A program made the position numbers and the translations under genes. Below are positions 31,725-41,888 of a stretch of DNA of 48,966 bases, in pieces (positions within the stretch are counted from its first letter, which is position 1; each line of letters opens with the position of its first letter). The notes beneath the pieces were generated by a model. It searched no databases and had not been told where the DNA came from. It saw only the letters and a list, made by a program, of their open reading frames with translations. The stretch comes from Tychonema sp. LEGE 06208 (lineage in GTDB: Bacteria; Cyanobacteriota; Cyanobacteriia; Cyanobacteriales; Microcoleaceae): NCBI RefSeq assembly GCF_015207505.1, contig NZ_JADEWT010000036.1, positions 1 through 48,966 of the forward strand, in the 5' to 3' direction.

Positions 31725-34700
31725 ATGCAGATCGATAATATAAGTATTCCTTCTGAAACGCTATCGCCGACTCGCACTGGTGGCAATGCACCGAATTTAA
31801 TAGAAGAAGTATGGAGGCTGTACGATCGCGCCTTGGCAGCTACTAGCAACGGCATCGCGATTTCGGACGCTACCTTACCAGACCAACCAATAGTCTACTG
31901 CAACCCAGCTTTCGAGAGGATTACAGGCTACTCGACGGGCGAAGTCATCGGGCACAACTGCCGCTTCCTGCAAGGCCCGGATACCGATCGCGCCGCCGTC
32001 GCTAAAATCCGCGCAGCCCTGAAAGAACAACACGACTGCAAAGTAGTTCTGAAAAACTACCGCAAAGACGGCACTCCTTTCTGGAACGAACTCACCATCT
32101 CGCCGGTGCGCGACAGCAGCGGCACCGTCACCCACTTCATCGGAGTCCAAGCTGATATCACCGATCGCAAGCACGCAGAAGAAGCCCTCAAACAAGCCGA
32201 AGCAAAATACCGCAGCATCTTTGAAAATGCCACCGAAGGCATATTTCAAACCGCCCCAGACGGGCGCTACCTCAGCGCCAACCCCGCACTCGCCCGAATG
32301 TACGGCTACGATTCCCCCTCAGAACTGATCGCAAAATGTTCGGCAAAAAACCTTTACGCCGATCGCACCCGCCGCGCGGAATTTATCGCCGAAATCAGCC
32401 GCACCTCGTCCCTGAAAGAGTTTGAGTCCTGCGTCCGTCGCTCTGACGGCAGCACTACCTGGATCTCGGAAAACGTGCGCGAAGTCCGCAGCAAAGCAGG
32501 TAAACTCCTTTACTACGAAGGAACTGTCGCCGAAATCGCCGATCGCAAATCAGCCGAAGCAGCCCTGCGCGATCGAGAATACTGGCTGAAAACCGCGATC
32601 GATGCCGTGCCCGATGCCATCAACCTCACAGACAACGAGGGGCGCTGGCTGATTGCTAACGACTGCGCCCTCAAACTTTTGGGCTGGGAAACCGCAGATT
32701 ACCAAGGCAAAACGACTGCCGAACTCGCAGCAGCAGCCGATCCGAGAGTCAGAGAAATCCTGTTAAATTGGCAGGAAACCGACGAAACCACCTGGGAAGC
32801 AGGCACTCTTACCTCCTGCAGCCAAATTGTCCCCTTACCCACAGGCGGCAGCAATTTGTTTGAAGTGCGGAAAGTGCCGCTGTTCAACCCCGACGGTTCC
32901 CGCAAAGGCATGGCAGTGGCGGGGCGGGACATCACCCAGCAAGTGGAAGCAGAAGCAGCTTTGCGCGAAAGCGAACAGCGGTTTCGGGCAATTTTTGAAC
33001 GCGGTGCGATCGGCATGGCAGTCGCTACTCTCCAAGGTATGGCGATCGCCACTAATCCGGCATTTCAAGCTATGCTGGGGCGATCGGAAGCCGAACTCCG
33101 GGGGGTGGATATCGACTCCTGCGCGCACCCGGAAGACGCACCAGTTGCGCGCCAGTTGCGCCGGCAGTTGGCCGGAGGCGATCGCCAAGCTTACCAAATC
33201 GAGAAGCGCTATCTCCGCCCTGACGGCAGCACTAGGTGGGGACGCCTCAGCGCCTCTGTCATCGACAACAGTCAGGGAATGCCGCAGTTTATTCTCAAAA
33301 TGGTCGAGGATATTACCGATCGCAAACAAGCCGAGTCAGCTTTATTGCAAAATGAGGCTAAGTGGCGATCGCTAATTCTCAACAGTTCCGACATCATTAC
33401 TATTCTCGACAAAGGCGGCGGCATTGTTTACGAAAGCCCTTCTGTAGAAACAGTCTTGGAGTACGAACCAGAGGAACTGATGGGTCGAATGGTTCTCGAT
33501 TTCATTCACCCTGACGACCTTCCCTCGGTGATTTCCTATCTCCAACAACTGATCGCAAATCCCGGCGATCCGATCGCCGTAGAAGGTCGGTTCCGGCGCG
33601 CTGACGGTTCTTGGTGTTTTCTCGAAGGAGTCGGCATTAACCTGCTAGCAGACCCCGCTGTGAGGGGAATTGTACTCAACTCCCGCGACATGACCGCGCG
33701 CAGGCAAGCAGAGTACCGCCTCAGCAAAATCAACGAGTGCTTTTTGGGATTCACCACCGATGCTGCTGACAACATCCAGCGCCTGACAACCTTAGCCGGC
33801 GAGCTTTTGGGCGGAACCTGCGCCGTCTACAGCCACGTCGGTGGCGGGCTGCTGCGCGCGATCGCAACTTGGCAAACGCCGCCTGACTACCCGGAGGTCG
33901 ATCGCGCCGAGGGCCACATCTGCACTGACGTATACCAAAAAGCCAGCGATCTGGCTGTGGCAATTCCTGACTTGCAGAACACGATCTACGGCCAAAGCGA
34001 TCCCGCTGTCATCCGCTACGAACTCAAAAGCTATCTGGGACAAGCAGTGCGGCGCGGCGACGATTATGTCGGTTCGGTGTGCGTTGTCTACACCGAACCG
34101 ATCGCGCCTTCTCAAGCCGATTGCAAGCTGATCGGAATTATTGCTGGGGCGATCGGAGTTGAGGAAGAACGGGCCGCCTCCGCAAAGCGCGATCGGCAAA
34201 AATCCCAAGAACTGCAAACAGCTTTGCACAATTTGCAGCAAACTCAAATGCAGTTAGTCCAAACCGAAAAAATGTCTTCCCTCGGACAAGTCCTAGCAGG
34301 AATTGCCCACGAAATTAACAACCCAGTGGGCTTTGTCGCCGGCAACCTCTGCCACGTCCGCGACTACATTCTCGACTTGTTAGACATCGTGCAAATGTAT
34401 CGAGAAGAGTACCCAACTCCTCCAGCCAAAATTCAGAAACAAGCCGAAGATATAGACATAGAATTTCTCGCAAAAGACCTGCCAAAATTGCTCAATTCGA
34501 TGCACACAGGATGCGATCGCATTGTAGAAATCATTCAAACTCTCCGCAATTTCTCGCGGGCGGACGAAGCAAAAATCAAATCTGCCGACATTCACGAAGG
34601 TTTAGACAGTACCTTGTTAATGTTGAACAGCAGGCTGAAAGCCAAAGCCAACTGGCAGGGCATTGAAGTTATTAAAGAATACGGAGAAATGCCGGAAATA

Positions 34701-35072
34701 GAATGTCATCCCGGACTGTTAAATCAGGTCTTTATGAATGTATTAGCCAATGCGATGGATGCCTTGGAAGAAAACAGCAGCCCAGGAAAAAATACCGCGG
34801 GTTTTAGCTTTCCTACAATTACAATTAAAACTGAAACAATTGATAATAAGAGTATTTGTGTTCGGATTAAAGACAACGGCCCTGGCATTCCCGAAGATAA
34901 GATTGTGCGTTTGTTTGACCCGTTTTATACCACAAAACCCGTAGGTAAAGGTACAGGTTTGGGTTTATCAATTTCGCACCAAATTGTCGTTGAAAAACAT
35001 AACGGCAAATTGCAGTGTGTCTCCCAACCGGGTAAAGGTACTGAATTTATTATCGAAATTCCAATTCGTTGA
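31725..35072 (+). CDS. LOV/PAS/GAF sensor histidine kinase
   Basis: A 1115-aa cytosolic kinase starting at ATG 31725 (the frame extends to a TTG at 31674). The first sensor (about 35-150) has the LOV motif GHNCRFLQG with Cys79, the residue that forms the blue-light adduct with flavin. Four more PAS domains follow (about 155-280, 285-405, 415-535 and 540-665), then a GAF domain (about 675-815), a short coiled coil, the dimerisation domain with GIAHEINNP (His about 862) and an ATPase with NVLANAMDAL, DNGPGIP and GTGLGLSI. The AHEINNP form is the HPK4 type. No response regulator gene is adjacent. Flavin binding is inferred from the LOV motif. Confidence 0.92.
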   Translation: MQIDNISIPSETLSPTRTGGNAPNLIEEVWRLYDRALAATSNGIAISDATLPDQPIVYCNPAFERITGYSTGEVIGHNCRFLQGPDTDRAAVAKIRAALKEQHDCKVVLKNYRKDGTPFWNELTISPVRDSSGTVTHFIGVQADITDRKHAEEALKQAEAKYRSIFENATEGIFQTAPDGRYLSANPALARMYGYDSPSELIAKCSAKNLYADRTRRAEFIAEISRTSSLKEFESCVRRSDGSTTWISENVREVRSKAGKLLYYEGTVAEIADRKSAEAALRDREYWLKTAIDAVPDAINLTDNEGRWLIANDCALKLLGWETADYQGKTTAELAAAADPRVREILLNWQETDETTWEAGTLTSCSQIVPLPTGGSNLFEVRKVPLFNPDGSRKGMAVAGRDITQQVEAEAALRESEQRFRAIFERGAIGMAVATLQGMAIATNPAFQAMLGRSEAELRGVDIDSCAHPEDAPVARQLRRQLAGGDRQAYQIEKRYLRPDGSTRWGRLSASVIDNSQGMPQFILKMVEDITDRKQAESALLQNEAKWRSLILNSSDIITILDKGGGIVYESPSVETVLEYEPEELMGRMVLDFIHPDDLPSVISYLQQLIANPGDPIAVEGRFRRADGSWCFLEGVGINLLADPAVRGIVLNSRDMTARRQAEYRLSKINECFLGFTTDAADNIQRLTTLAGELLGGTCAVYSHVGGGLLRAIATWQTPPDYPEVDRAEGHICTDVYQKASDLAVAIPDLQNTIYGQSDPAVIRYELKSYLGQAVRRGDDYVGSVCVVYTEPIAPSQADCKLIGIIAGAIGVEEERAASAKRDRQKSQELQTALHNLQQTQMQLVQTEKMSSLGQVLAGIAHEINNPVGFVAGNLCHVRDYILDLLDIVQMYREEYPTPPAKIQKQAEDIDIEFLAKDLPKLLNSMHTGCDRIVEIIQTLRNFSRADEAKIKSADIHEGLDSTLLMLNSRLKAKANWQGIEVIKEYGEMPEIECHPGLLNQVFMNVLANAMDALEENSSPGKNTAGFSFPTITIKTETIDNKSICVRIKDNGPGIPEDKIVRLFDPFYTTKPVGKGTGLGLSISHQIVVEKHNGKLQCVSQPGKGTEFIIEIPIR

Positions 35073-35168
35073 CATTCGGACGCAGGGGAGAAATCAAATC
35101 GTCTCCCTTTGATTACCAAAATAAAAACGGTTTGTACTGCGTCCAAGTGTCCGCAGCGAAAACGGATT

Positions 35169-35557
35169 TAATATCAAATCCGGTAGCACTCATAGATGAC
35201 TGTTGACTGTTGACTGTTGACTGTTAACTGCTGACTGTTGACTGCTGACTGCTGACTGTTGACTGTTAAGAGGGCGGGCCCGCACCATCCACCGCCCCTA
35301 CGGACTGTTGACTGTTGACTCGATTTTATTTTTCCGATGCAACCGGAAATGATATAAGTCCGCACTACGAACCCGATCGATCGCAGTCAAGCCATCGGAC
35401 ATGATATCATATCAAATCCGGTAGCATCGGAATGATTCAGATATGTATTCTCGGACTCTGTGTACTCTGTGTTCTAGCGCCGGTTAAATCACCTGACGAT
35501 GCAACGGTCAACGATATCATTAATCACTGATGACTGATGACTGCTGACTATTGAATA
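35169..35557. repeat. STRR tracts and ATATCAAATCCGG element copies
   Basis: ATATCAAATCCGGTAGCA begins at 35171 and again at 35409; the second copy continues to GGAATGATTCA like the one at 16543. Between them are TGACTGT/TGACTGC heptamers (about 35198-35270 and 35302-35320) and an AGGGCGGGCCCGCACC palindromic stretch. A CTGATGACTGATGACTGC tract ends the spacer at about 35526-35550. The 485-base gap between 35073 and 35557 has no supported gene. Confidence 0.8.
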
Positions 35558-36298
35558 ATGCCAAAAATGAAGTTTTTATTAGTTACAGATTTAGACAATA
35601 CGCTCGTGGGAAATGACGAAGCAACTCAAGTTTTTAACCAGCGCTTGCAATCTATGCGATCGCAAATTTGTTTGGTTTACGCTACCGGGCGTTCTCATGC
35701 TTCGACTTGCGAATTAATTGCAGAAAAACAACTGCTAGCACCGGATTATTTAATCGCAGGTGTAGGTAGCGAGATTTACCAAGATGGCACTCTGGATTTA
35801 GATTGGGCTCAATATATTTCTCAAAATTGGGATAAAATGGCGATCGTCTCTTTAGCTCAGCAGTTTAAGAAACTTAAACCCCAATCCCCACAAGCACAAA
35901 ATCCTTGGAAAATCAGTTATTGTCTGGAATCATCAGCAGAACACAGCTCGATTCTTCAGGAATTGCAGCAAAAACTAACAGCATCGGGACTGGCCGCTCA
36001 AATCATTTTTAGCAGCAATCGCGATGTAGATATTTTACCGGAAACTAGCAATAAAGGTAAGGCCTTGACTTATTTACAAAAGCGCCTGGAAATTCCATCA
36101 GAGTTAACATTAGTCTGCGGCGATTCTGGTAACGATATCAGTATGTTTGAACAAGATGTTCGCGGAGTAATCGTCGCTAACGCCATGTCAGAACTCTTAG
36201 CATGGCATCGCGAATTCGGCGGCAACAATCATTATTTAGCTCGCTCTGCTGGCGCTGGAGGAATCATGGAGGGAATGGCATATTTTTGGGAATTTTGA
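35558..36298 (+). CDS. Sucrose-phosphate phosphatase-like HAD hydrolase
   Basis: Sucrose-phosphate phosphatase removes phosphate from sucrose 6-phosphate to make sucrose, a compatible solute in cyanobacteria. The 246-aa protein has HAD motif I LLVTDLDNTLVGND, motif II LVYATGRSH, the motif III Lys in SNKGKAL and motif IV VCGDSGNDISMF, plus DYLIAGVGSEIY and WKISYCLE typical of the SPP cap. Length matches the bacterial SPP family. Two nearby Met codons (35558 and 35567) are possible starts. No sucrose-phosphate synthase gene is next to it. Confidence 0.85.
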   Translation: MPKMKFLLVTDLDNTLVGNDEATQVFNQRLQSMRSQICLVYATGRSHASTCELIAEKQLLAPDYLIAGVGSEIYQDGTLDLDWAQYISQNWDKMAIVSLAQQFKKLKPQSPQAQNPWKISYCLESSAEHSSILQELQQKLTASGLAAQIIFSSNRDVDILPETSNKGKALTYLQKRLEIPSELTLVCGDSGNDISMFEQDVRGVIVANAMSELLAWHREFGGNNHYLARSAGAGGIMEGMAYFWEF

Positions 36299-36546
36299 GG
36301 GTACAAAATCCGGTTTTGTTCCCACTCAGGATGACCGTCCTCATCGGGAGAATCTATGTTTTGCATTTCAAGCCTGCGAGCACCTAAGCGAGCTCGCGCC
36401 CGATCGAGATCCGAGGACTGAAGTCCTTACTACAAACGCACCGCAAGTCCCGCAAACCGTTAAAATCCGTTCAGAATCTCCACCGCATCTCGATCGAACC
36501 TGTGAGTGCGATACCATCAGCGTATACTAGCTTGCCAGACCGCCAC

Positions 36547-36900
36547 ATGGAACAAAATACTTTACCAGTAGAATTAATTTTATCTCACCCCCGCCAATCT
36601 TTAGGCAGCATTCGGCTCGATTGGACACCGCAACCGGGGAACTATCTAGATTTCGAGGAACAAACCTATGCTGTTTTGGAACGCCACCACCGCTATCAAC
36701 TCAAATCCGGCCGCTACCAACTGCAAAAAATTGCCCTGTACGTGCAGTCTGTGGAACCGCCGACGGAAAGAACATTTGTCAGCGGTATCTGGATTATCGG
36801 AGATCCTAGCTGTCGCTTTAACGCTCGATCGGAAATTCTCCGCTGTGCTGTCAAACCTAATGGCCCCTGCGACGGCTGCGGCGATTACCAAAAGTGTTAA
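36547..36900 (+). CDS. DUF6464-family protein with C-terminal Cys cluster
   Basis: The ATG at 36547 (MEQNTLPVELILSH) gives 117 aa; an upstream GTG at 36502 would add 15 unlikely residues. The protein is a small beta-rich domain (GSIRLDWTPQPGNYLDFE, YQLKSGRYQLQKIALYVQ) with a C-terminal cysteine cluster (CRFNARSEILRC, then GPCDGCGDYQKC) that may bind a metal. It resembles the cyanobacterial DUF6464 family as I recall it. Function unknown. The 248-base gap before it has only repeats such as GGACTGAAGTCCTTACTAC. Confidence 0.75.
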   Translation: MEQNTLPVELILSHPRQSLGSIRLDWTPQPGNYLDFEEQTYAVLERHHRYQLKSGRYQLQKIALYVQSVEPPTERTFVSGIWIIGDPSCRFNARSEILRCAVKPNGPCDGCGDYQKC

Positions 36901-36992
36901 TCGCGATCGAACAGGTACACAATTATAGCTCGATCGCTCAACCGAGAGTGCCGAGCCGACTGACATCTACCCCATCAAGCGAAAAACTATTC

Positions 36993-37337
36993 TTACCAAC
37001 TAGCAGCCCTCTCACCAGATTTAACTTGTTCCCAAACGCGGTAATCTATCTTCTGATAGCTGTGCAGCACGTCGCGAATCCCAGTATGAATCAAATTTTC
37101 TATGTGCAGCAACTGCTCTGAAGAACAGCGAATCTGCACTTTTTGGTTGAGAGACTCACCGGAGTCGATCGCAATATATTTATTAGGAACTCGGCTGAGC
37201 ACGTAAGCAATCAAATCCTGCCGCAAGCCCCAAGGGGAAAAAGCTTCTTGGTAAGGATACTTGGGATAAGAACCCAAGATAATTTCTACTTCCTCTGTCA
37301 CTAAAGCCAAGGTCATATTGACCAGATTTTTCTGCAT
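36993..37337 (-). CDS. Small ComFB-like protein
   Basis: The 114-aa protein contains LALVTEEVEIILGSYPKYPY, LRQDLIAYVLSRVPNKYIAID and HIENLIHTGIRDVL. The DLIAYVLSRVPNKYI segment resembles the ComFB family (late competence development ComFB), some cyanobacterial members of which bind cyclic dinucleotides. The assignment is moderate. ATG 37337 follows GGACGGGAAAA. It is in line with the DUF1830 gene upstream (69 bases), so the two may form an operon. Confidence 0.6.
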   Translation of the reverse strand: MQKNLVNMTLALVTEEVEIILGSYPKYPYQEAFSPWGLRQDLIAYVLSRVPNKYIAIDSGESLNQKVQIRCSSEQLLHIENLIHTGIRDVLHSYQKIDYRVWEQVKSGERAASW

Positions 37338-37406
37338 TTTTCCCGTCCTAAAAGACTACTTAACTAATACTTTTTCCGTGCTATTTATTTGGATTTCTCC
37401 TTAATT

Positions 37407-37715
37407 TTAGCGCGACAATACGGCACATTTTTCTTTATGAAAAACTAGAGCTAACTCAGAACCAACCTCTTCTATAAACCGCAACACGTAGCACGGAATC
37501 TTGTCTGATAAAATAGCAGTTGCTACGGCGCAGGTGTGAATTTCTAAGACTGCTTCTACCGCAGCTTTAAACATCAGTCGCTCTCCCGGAAACACCACCC
37601 TTTCAAAGTACCAATTAGGAATGTTCCCAATCCGAAACACCTGAATTTGGTTCGTAGTATTTGGGTAATAGCACAAAATGTGGTCGCTATCTTTAGAAGA
37701 TACCCGGTCTAACAT
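37407..37715 (-). CDS. DUF1830 family protein
   Basis: The 102-aa protein has HILCYYPNTTNQIQVFRI, NIPNWYFERVVFPGERLMF and LEIHTCAVATAILSDKIPC, the hallmarks of DUF1830, a cyanobacterial family of unknown function. ATG 37715 follows GGAG at about ten bases. It probably is the first gene of a two-gene unit with the ComFB-like gene downstream. Confidence 0.85.
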   Translation of the reverse strand: MLDRVSSKDSDHILCYYPNTTNQIQVFRIGNIPNWYFERVVFPGERLMFKAAVEAVLEIHTCAVATAILSDKIPCYVLRFIEEVGSELALVFHKEKCAVLSR

Positions 37716-38411
37716 TTAACAAATCTCCACAATCTTTCAAAAACTTATGCTGTGGCACCAGTTAATCGAAAGCACCATCCCTGACCCCGACTCCCCAGAC
37801 TGCAGGTTTTTTCTTCGGCAGCGGGATACTGCTGAGAGTGCGACCTTCAACTGTAGAACCTAAAACAAACAATATCTAAAAAATCTGAGGGAATTATGAA
37901 GACTATCATTTTTTTTCGATGAATATACTTTTGCCGCAGCAGGCATTACCGCACTAGCGCAGAAACCCGGGTTTTTTACCTAATCTGTCGGCTGCAGACT
38001 CTGTATATTCGTGAAAAATCAAGGTGATTGCCGCCCGCGCGCCAGTCCTAAAAAAACTTCGCTGCCTTCGACAGTCCGGGTTTTTAACCAGTGCTTGACG
38101 CAAGTCTCGGTAACTTCAACAACAGTTATTCTGCGCGTAAATAATGTAGAGTCCGCTATATTTTGCCGGCAACAAAAAACCCGGACTCCCCGAGGTTATC
38201 TGTGGAACTTCTGGGGAATCAGGGTTTAAAGTAACCAATCACCCGATCTCAAAGCTAAATCCCAAAAATGAGGAAATTCTGAAAACAGCCGAATTAGGAT
38301 TTTCCTGGACGCAGAAACCCAATTCATTAACATAATTGCGTGATTTTTGCAAGGAAATTACTGCGATTTGAGGGGGTTTTACCTTGATATTGTCGCTTTT
38401 TTCCGAGATTA
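37716..38411. other. Intergenic region with diverged inverted repeats
   Basis: This 696-base spacer has a diverged copy of the dispersed repeat: AGAAACCCGGGTTTTTTACC at about 37971 and an inverse pair AGTCCGGGTTTTT (about 38071) / AAAAACCCGGACT (about 38176). A T8 run near 37910 follows a very short frame that does not extend. I see no supported gene or RNA. Confidence 0.6.
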
Positions 38412-41400
38412 TTAGCTAACTTTTTCCCCTTCGCTTTCAAACGGTCCAGGCACCGTGAAATAGAAACTGCTGCCTTCAGAAACAACACTTTCGGCCCAAA
38501 TTCTGCCGCCGTGCTGCTGTACGATGCTGCGACAGATAGCCAAACCCAAACCCGTACCTCCTTTTTGGCGCGAGTCAGAAGCATCCACCTGTTGAAATCG
38601 TCCAAAGATAGTTTCTAGTTGATCGGCAGGAATCCCCCGACCCCGATCTTTGACTTCAAATAAAACTCGTGAAGCGTAGCTATCCCGTAGGGAATCGCCC
38701 AAATCTTCAACCCTGACAGTTACTGTACACCCGCTCGGCGAAAATTTAATCGCATTGCTCAACAAATTTACCAGCATTTGAACGATCCTGTCCGGGTCAG
38801 CCCAAACTTTTGCAGAAGAGGGCAAAACCGACAAATTAATTTGATTTTCGGCCGCCACAGACAGCACAGCTTCCGCAGACTTCCGCATCAAAACCTCCGC
38901 GTCGCACCACTGCTTAATAATCGTAACTTGGCTCGATTCTAGCCGCTCTAAATCGAGAATATCATTGACCAAACGCACTAACCGTTCGGTCTGGTTCGAC
39001 GCAATTTGTAACATCTTATTGGCCGTTTCCGGTTTGTCTTTGAGTACCCCAGCAGCCAGCAAACCTAAAGAACCGTGAATTGAAGTGAGCGGCGTTCGTA
39101 GTTCGTGGCTGACAATGGAAATAAACTCATTTTTCATTTTTTCAATTTCCCGGCTTTCTGTGATATCCGTGACTGTGCCGACGTGACCGATTAGTTGACC
39201 TCGGTTGGAAAAAATCGGAGCTGTTTTTAGCCAACAAAACCTGATTGTTCCGTCTAGTTTGACGTGGCGAAATTCGCAGGAAAATACCTCTTCTAGCGAT
39301 CGCGATTCCGACCATTTAGACCGAATTAGTTTAATGTCTTCCGGGTGAACAAACTGCATCCAGCCGTTTCCCAAAGCTTGTGCTGCTGTGAAGCCACCAA
39401 TTGCTTGACAGCGCGGATTTGTATAGGTACATTGTCCCCCACCATCGATTTTGAAAATGCCCACGGGGGAACTCTCGCTCAGAGAGCGAAATAAAGCTTC
39501 GTTTTCCCGGAGTTCTGCTTGAGAATTTCCTAGTTCTCTGGTTCGCTGCAAAACTCGCATTTCTAACAGTTCGTTGAGCTGTTGGAGGGCGGCTTCAGCT
39601 TGTTTGCGTTGCGTAGCTGCCGCCACGGCATCGCTAATATCGCGCTGCACGGCCACCCAATGGGTAAAGCAACCACTTTCGTTGGTTATGGGAACAATAC
39701 TCAATTCTACCCAAAATTCCGTCCCGTCTTTGCGGCAATTTATCAACTCAACCCGCACCGGCTGCCAATTTTGCAAAGCTGTCCGAATGCTATCTAGACT
39801 TGCTCTATCTGTTTTTTCTCCTTGCAAAATGCGCGGCGTTTTGCCCAAAACTTCTTCTAGCGTATAGCCACTCATCCGCGTGAAAGCTGGGTTGACATAC
39901 AGAATTCGCGGGCCCGGTTCGTCAATCGGTTCAGCTTCGGTAATTAACACCGCGTCGTTAGTCGTGGTGACTGCAGATTCCAACAAACGCAACTCTAATT
40001 CTCTAGCTTTGCGATCGGTAATTTCTCTAACAGTCCCCACCATCCGCACTGCATCGCCCGCTTCGCTATAAAAAAACTTACCTTTCCCCTCAATCCAGTG
40101 AATGCTGCCATCAGGCCAAATCACGCGGTGTTCGTGACAGAAGTTCGATCGCTGCACTCGCGCCACATTCACAGTATTCTCCAAACTTTCTAAATCTTCG
40201 GGGTAAATGCAGGCTACAAAGTTTTCATAATTTCCGGCAAAAGTTCCCGGTTTCAAACCAAACAACTCTTGGTGTTCCCTCGACCAAACAATTCGATTTT
40301 GCTGCACGTCCCAGTCCCAAAATCCGATTTTGGTAGCCGACAAAGCTAAGTTAAGCTGCTGGTTGATTTTCCGCAACTCAATGCTAGCAATCGCCACTCG
40401 CAGTTCTCGGGCAATTTCAATTTCGCACTGCTGCCAAGGCAAAGATTTTAACCTCACAGTTTCTTGCCACAAATCAAAGGAAGTGCGAGGAGACATCAAC
40501 CTGCTGCCATCCGGTTTAAATTCAATTGGCCAGTCTGGTTGACCGGCCCAATTGACAGTTTGAATTGCTTCTGGACGGAACCACAAAATATAATAATTTT
40601 GCATTTCCGACAAAGCGATCACCAGCAAACCGCTAGCAACTTCTTTAAAGTTATGGGCTGGCGGATACAGTTTTGCCAGACAATCTGTATAAAAAATTTC
40701 ATTATTTATTTGAGGTTTTATCCAAGCAATTAACTTTTCGATTTCTCCTAATTCCGGGGTTTTGCCGGTAGCGAGCAAATTTTCATTGGCACACACAACT
40801 CCACCGGTAGCCCCCACCAATGCCAGCCATGCCTCTGGGGATTTAAGTAAACCTTCTACAAAACAGTTTTCTTGAGAAAATTCTGCGATAAATTTACGGC
40901 AAATTTCTTTTAAAGAAATTGCATAGTTTCGATCTTCGTTATCTTGTTTGTAGTTTAGTTCTAAATTAACAAATTTGGCTAGTAATTCGCAACTCTTTCT
41001 TGTTCTGTAGTTGAGATACTTTGGTGTTTGGTGGTGACAGGCGATTAATCCCCAGAGTTTTTGATCTTTCATTAATGTCACAGTCATGCTAGCGCCAATC
41101 TTCATATTTTTTAGATATTGAAGATGGCAAGGAGAAACTGTTCTCAACAAAGAAAATTCCAGCTCCAGAGGGCAACCAGTCAGCGGATTGCAGTGAGGAA
41201 TTAGTTGTACGGGCTGATAGTGAATATCGGGAATAAACCGAATTAAATTCATCGTGAACTGGTTTCTGGCCTGGTGGGGAATATCGGTAGCCGGATAGTG
41301 CAGCCCCAATAAAGGAGCTAAATTTTCTACTTTGTCTTCGGCGACGACTTTCCCGGCACCGGTGGCATCAAATTGATAGACGATCGCCCGATCGAAACCG

Positions 41401-41888
41401 ATCGTTCTCCGCACTTCTTCAACTGCTGTCTGACACAGCGCTTGCAGGTTTGGCGTGTTGTGGATTTTGTCAATCTGCTGTTGAATCAAATCATCAGAAT
41501 TGAAACAATCGCTAGCTTTGGGCGCAACAATCGGCTCTAGTTCCACAATTAATACTGAACTTGATTGATGCAGCGTTCCCTCAAAAACAGACTGGCGCTT
41601 TTGATTTTTGAATGATAATGTAATACGATTACGTTGAGAGCTATTTTCCAATAAAGCTTTTTCAATAGCCTCAATTTCCGCACTTTCAACAAATTCCTGT
41701 AAAAAATGATCCAAAAGTGCTTCGGGGTCAATGCCGAGTTCCTCAAAAGTATTGTTGCTAACTTGCAAAATTTTCAACAGCGGAGATTCTAGCACCAACA
41801 AAATACCGTGAGGTTGAATGGAACCCGGTGCGTAAATTAATTCGTATTCGCTGTCATTTAGAGCGGCTTTGTCTGAGGGTAATACCAT
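38412..41888 (-). CDS. Phytochrome (PAS-GAF-PHY) sensor histidine kinase with extra PAS domains
   Basis: A 1158-aa red/far-red photoreceptor kinase. The photosensory module starts IYAPGSIQPHGILLVLE (PAS), followed by a GAF domain with YPATDIPHQAR (the DIP motif, Asp202) and RTVSPCHLQYLKNM, where Cys254-His255 match the bilin-binding position of Cph1. The PHY tongue shows VNWAGQPDW and SPRTSFDLW. Three PAS domains follow (about 530-640, 655-780 and 830-950); the middle one has GKTPRILQG without the LOV cysteine. The kinase has SHELRTP and GTGLGLAI. A phytobilin such as phycocyanobilin is the likely chromophore. A multi-domain response regulator gene lies upstream on the same strand. Confidence 0.93.
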   Translation of the reverse strand: MVLPSDKAALNDSEYELIYAPGSIQPHGILLVLESPLLKILQVSNNTFEELGIDPEALLDHFLQEFVESAEIEAIEKALLENSSQRNRITLSFKNQKRQSVFEGTLHQSSSVLIVELEPIVAPKASDCFNSDDLIQQQIDKIHNTPNLQALCQTAVEEVRRTIGFDRAIVYQFDATGAGKVVAEDKVENLAPLLGLHYPATDIPHQARNQFTMNLIRFIPDIHYQPVQLIPHCNPLTGCPLELEFSLLRTVSPCHLQYLKNMKIGASMTVTLMKDQKLWGLIACHHQTPKYLNYRTRKSCELLAKFVNLELNYKQDNEDRNYAISLKEICRKFIAEFSQENCFVEGLLKSPEAWLALVGATGGVVCANENLLATGKTPELGEIEKLIAWIKPQINNEIFYTDCLAKLYPPAHNFKEVASGLLVIALSEMQNYYILWFRPEAIQTVNWAGQPDWPIEFKPDGSRLMSPRTSFDLWQETVRLKSLPWQQCEIEIARELRVAIASIELRKINQQLNLALSATKIGFWDWDVQQNRIVWSREHQELFGLKPGTFAGNYENFVACIYPEDLESLENTVNVARVQRSNFCHEHRVIWPDGSIHWIEGKGKFFYSEAGDAVRMVGTVREITDRKARELELRLLESAVTTTNDAVLITEAEPIDEPGPRILYVNPAFTRMSGYTLEEVLGKTPRILQGEKTDRASLDSIRTALQNWQPVRVELINCRKDGTEFWVELSIVPITNESGCFTHWVAVQRDISDAVAAATQRKQAEAALQQLNELLEMRVLQRTRELGNSQAELRENEALFRSLSESSPVGIFKIDGGGQCTYTNPRCQAIGGFTAAQALGNGWMQFVHPEDIKLIRSKWSESRSLEEVFSCEFRHVKLDGTIRFCWLKTAPIFSNRGQLIGHVGTVTDITESREIEKMKNEFISIVSHELRTPLTSIHGSLGLLAAGVLKDKPETANKMLQIASNQTERLVRLVNDILDLERLESSQVTIIKQWCDAEVLMRKSAEAVLSVAAENQINLSVLPSSAKVWADPDRIVQMLVNLLSNAIKFSPSGCTVTVRVEDLGDSLRDSYASRVLFEVKDRGRGIPADQLETIFGRFQQVDASDSRQKGGTGLGLAICRSIVQQHGGRIWAESVVSEGSSFYFTVPGPFESEGEKVS

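Noticed and set aside
37896..37980. Short frame after GAGGGAATT with a T8 run that might be frameshifted
   Set aside because: Even with the frame corrected it runs into the inverted repeat after about 20 codons and matches nothing I know.
38011..38229. 72-aa plus-strand frame
   Set aside because: It is made of diverged inverted-repeat sequence and has no ribosome site.
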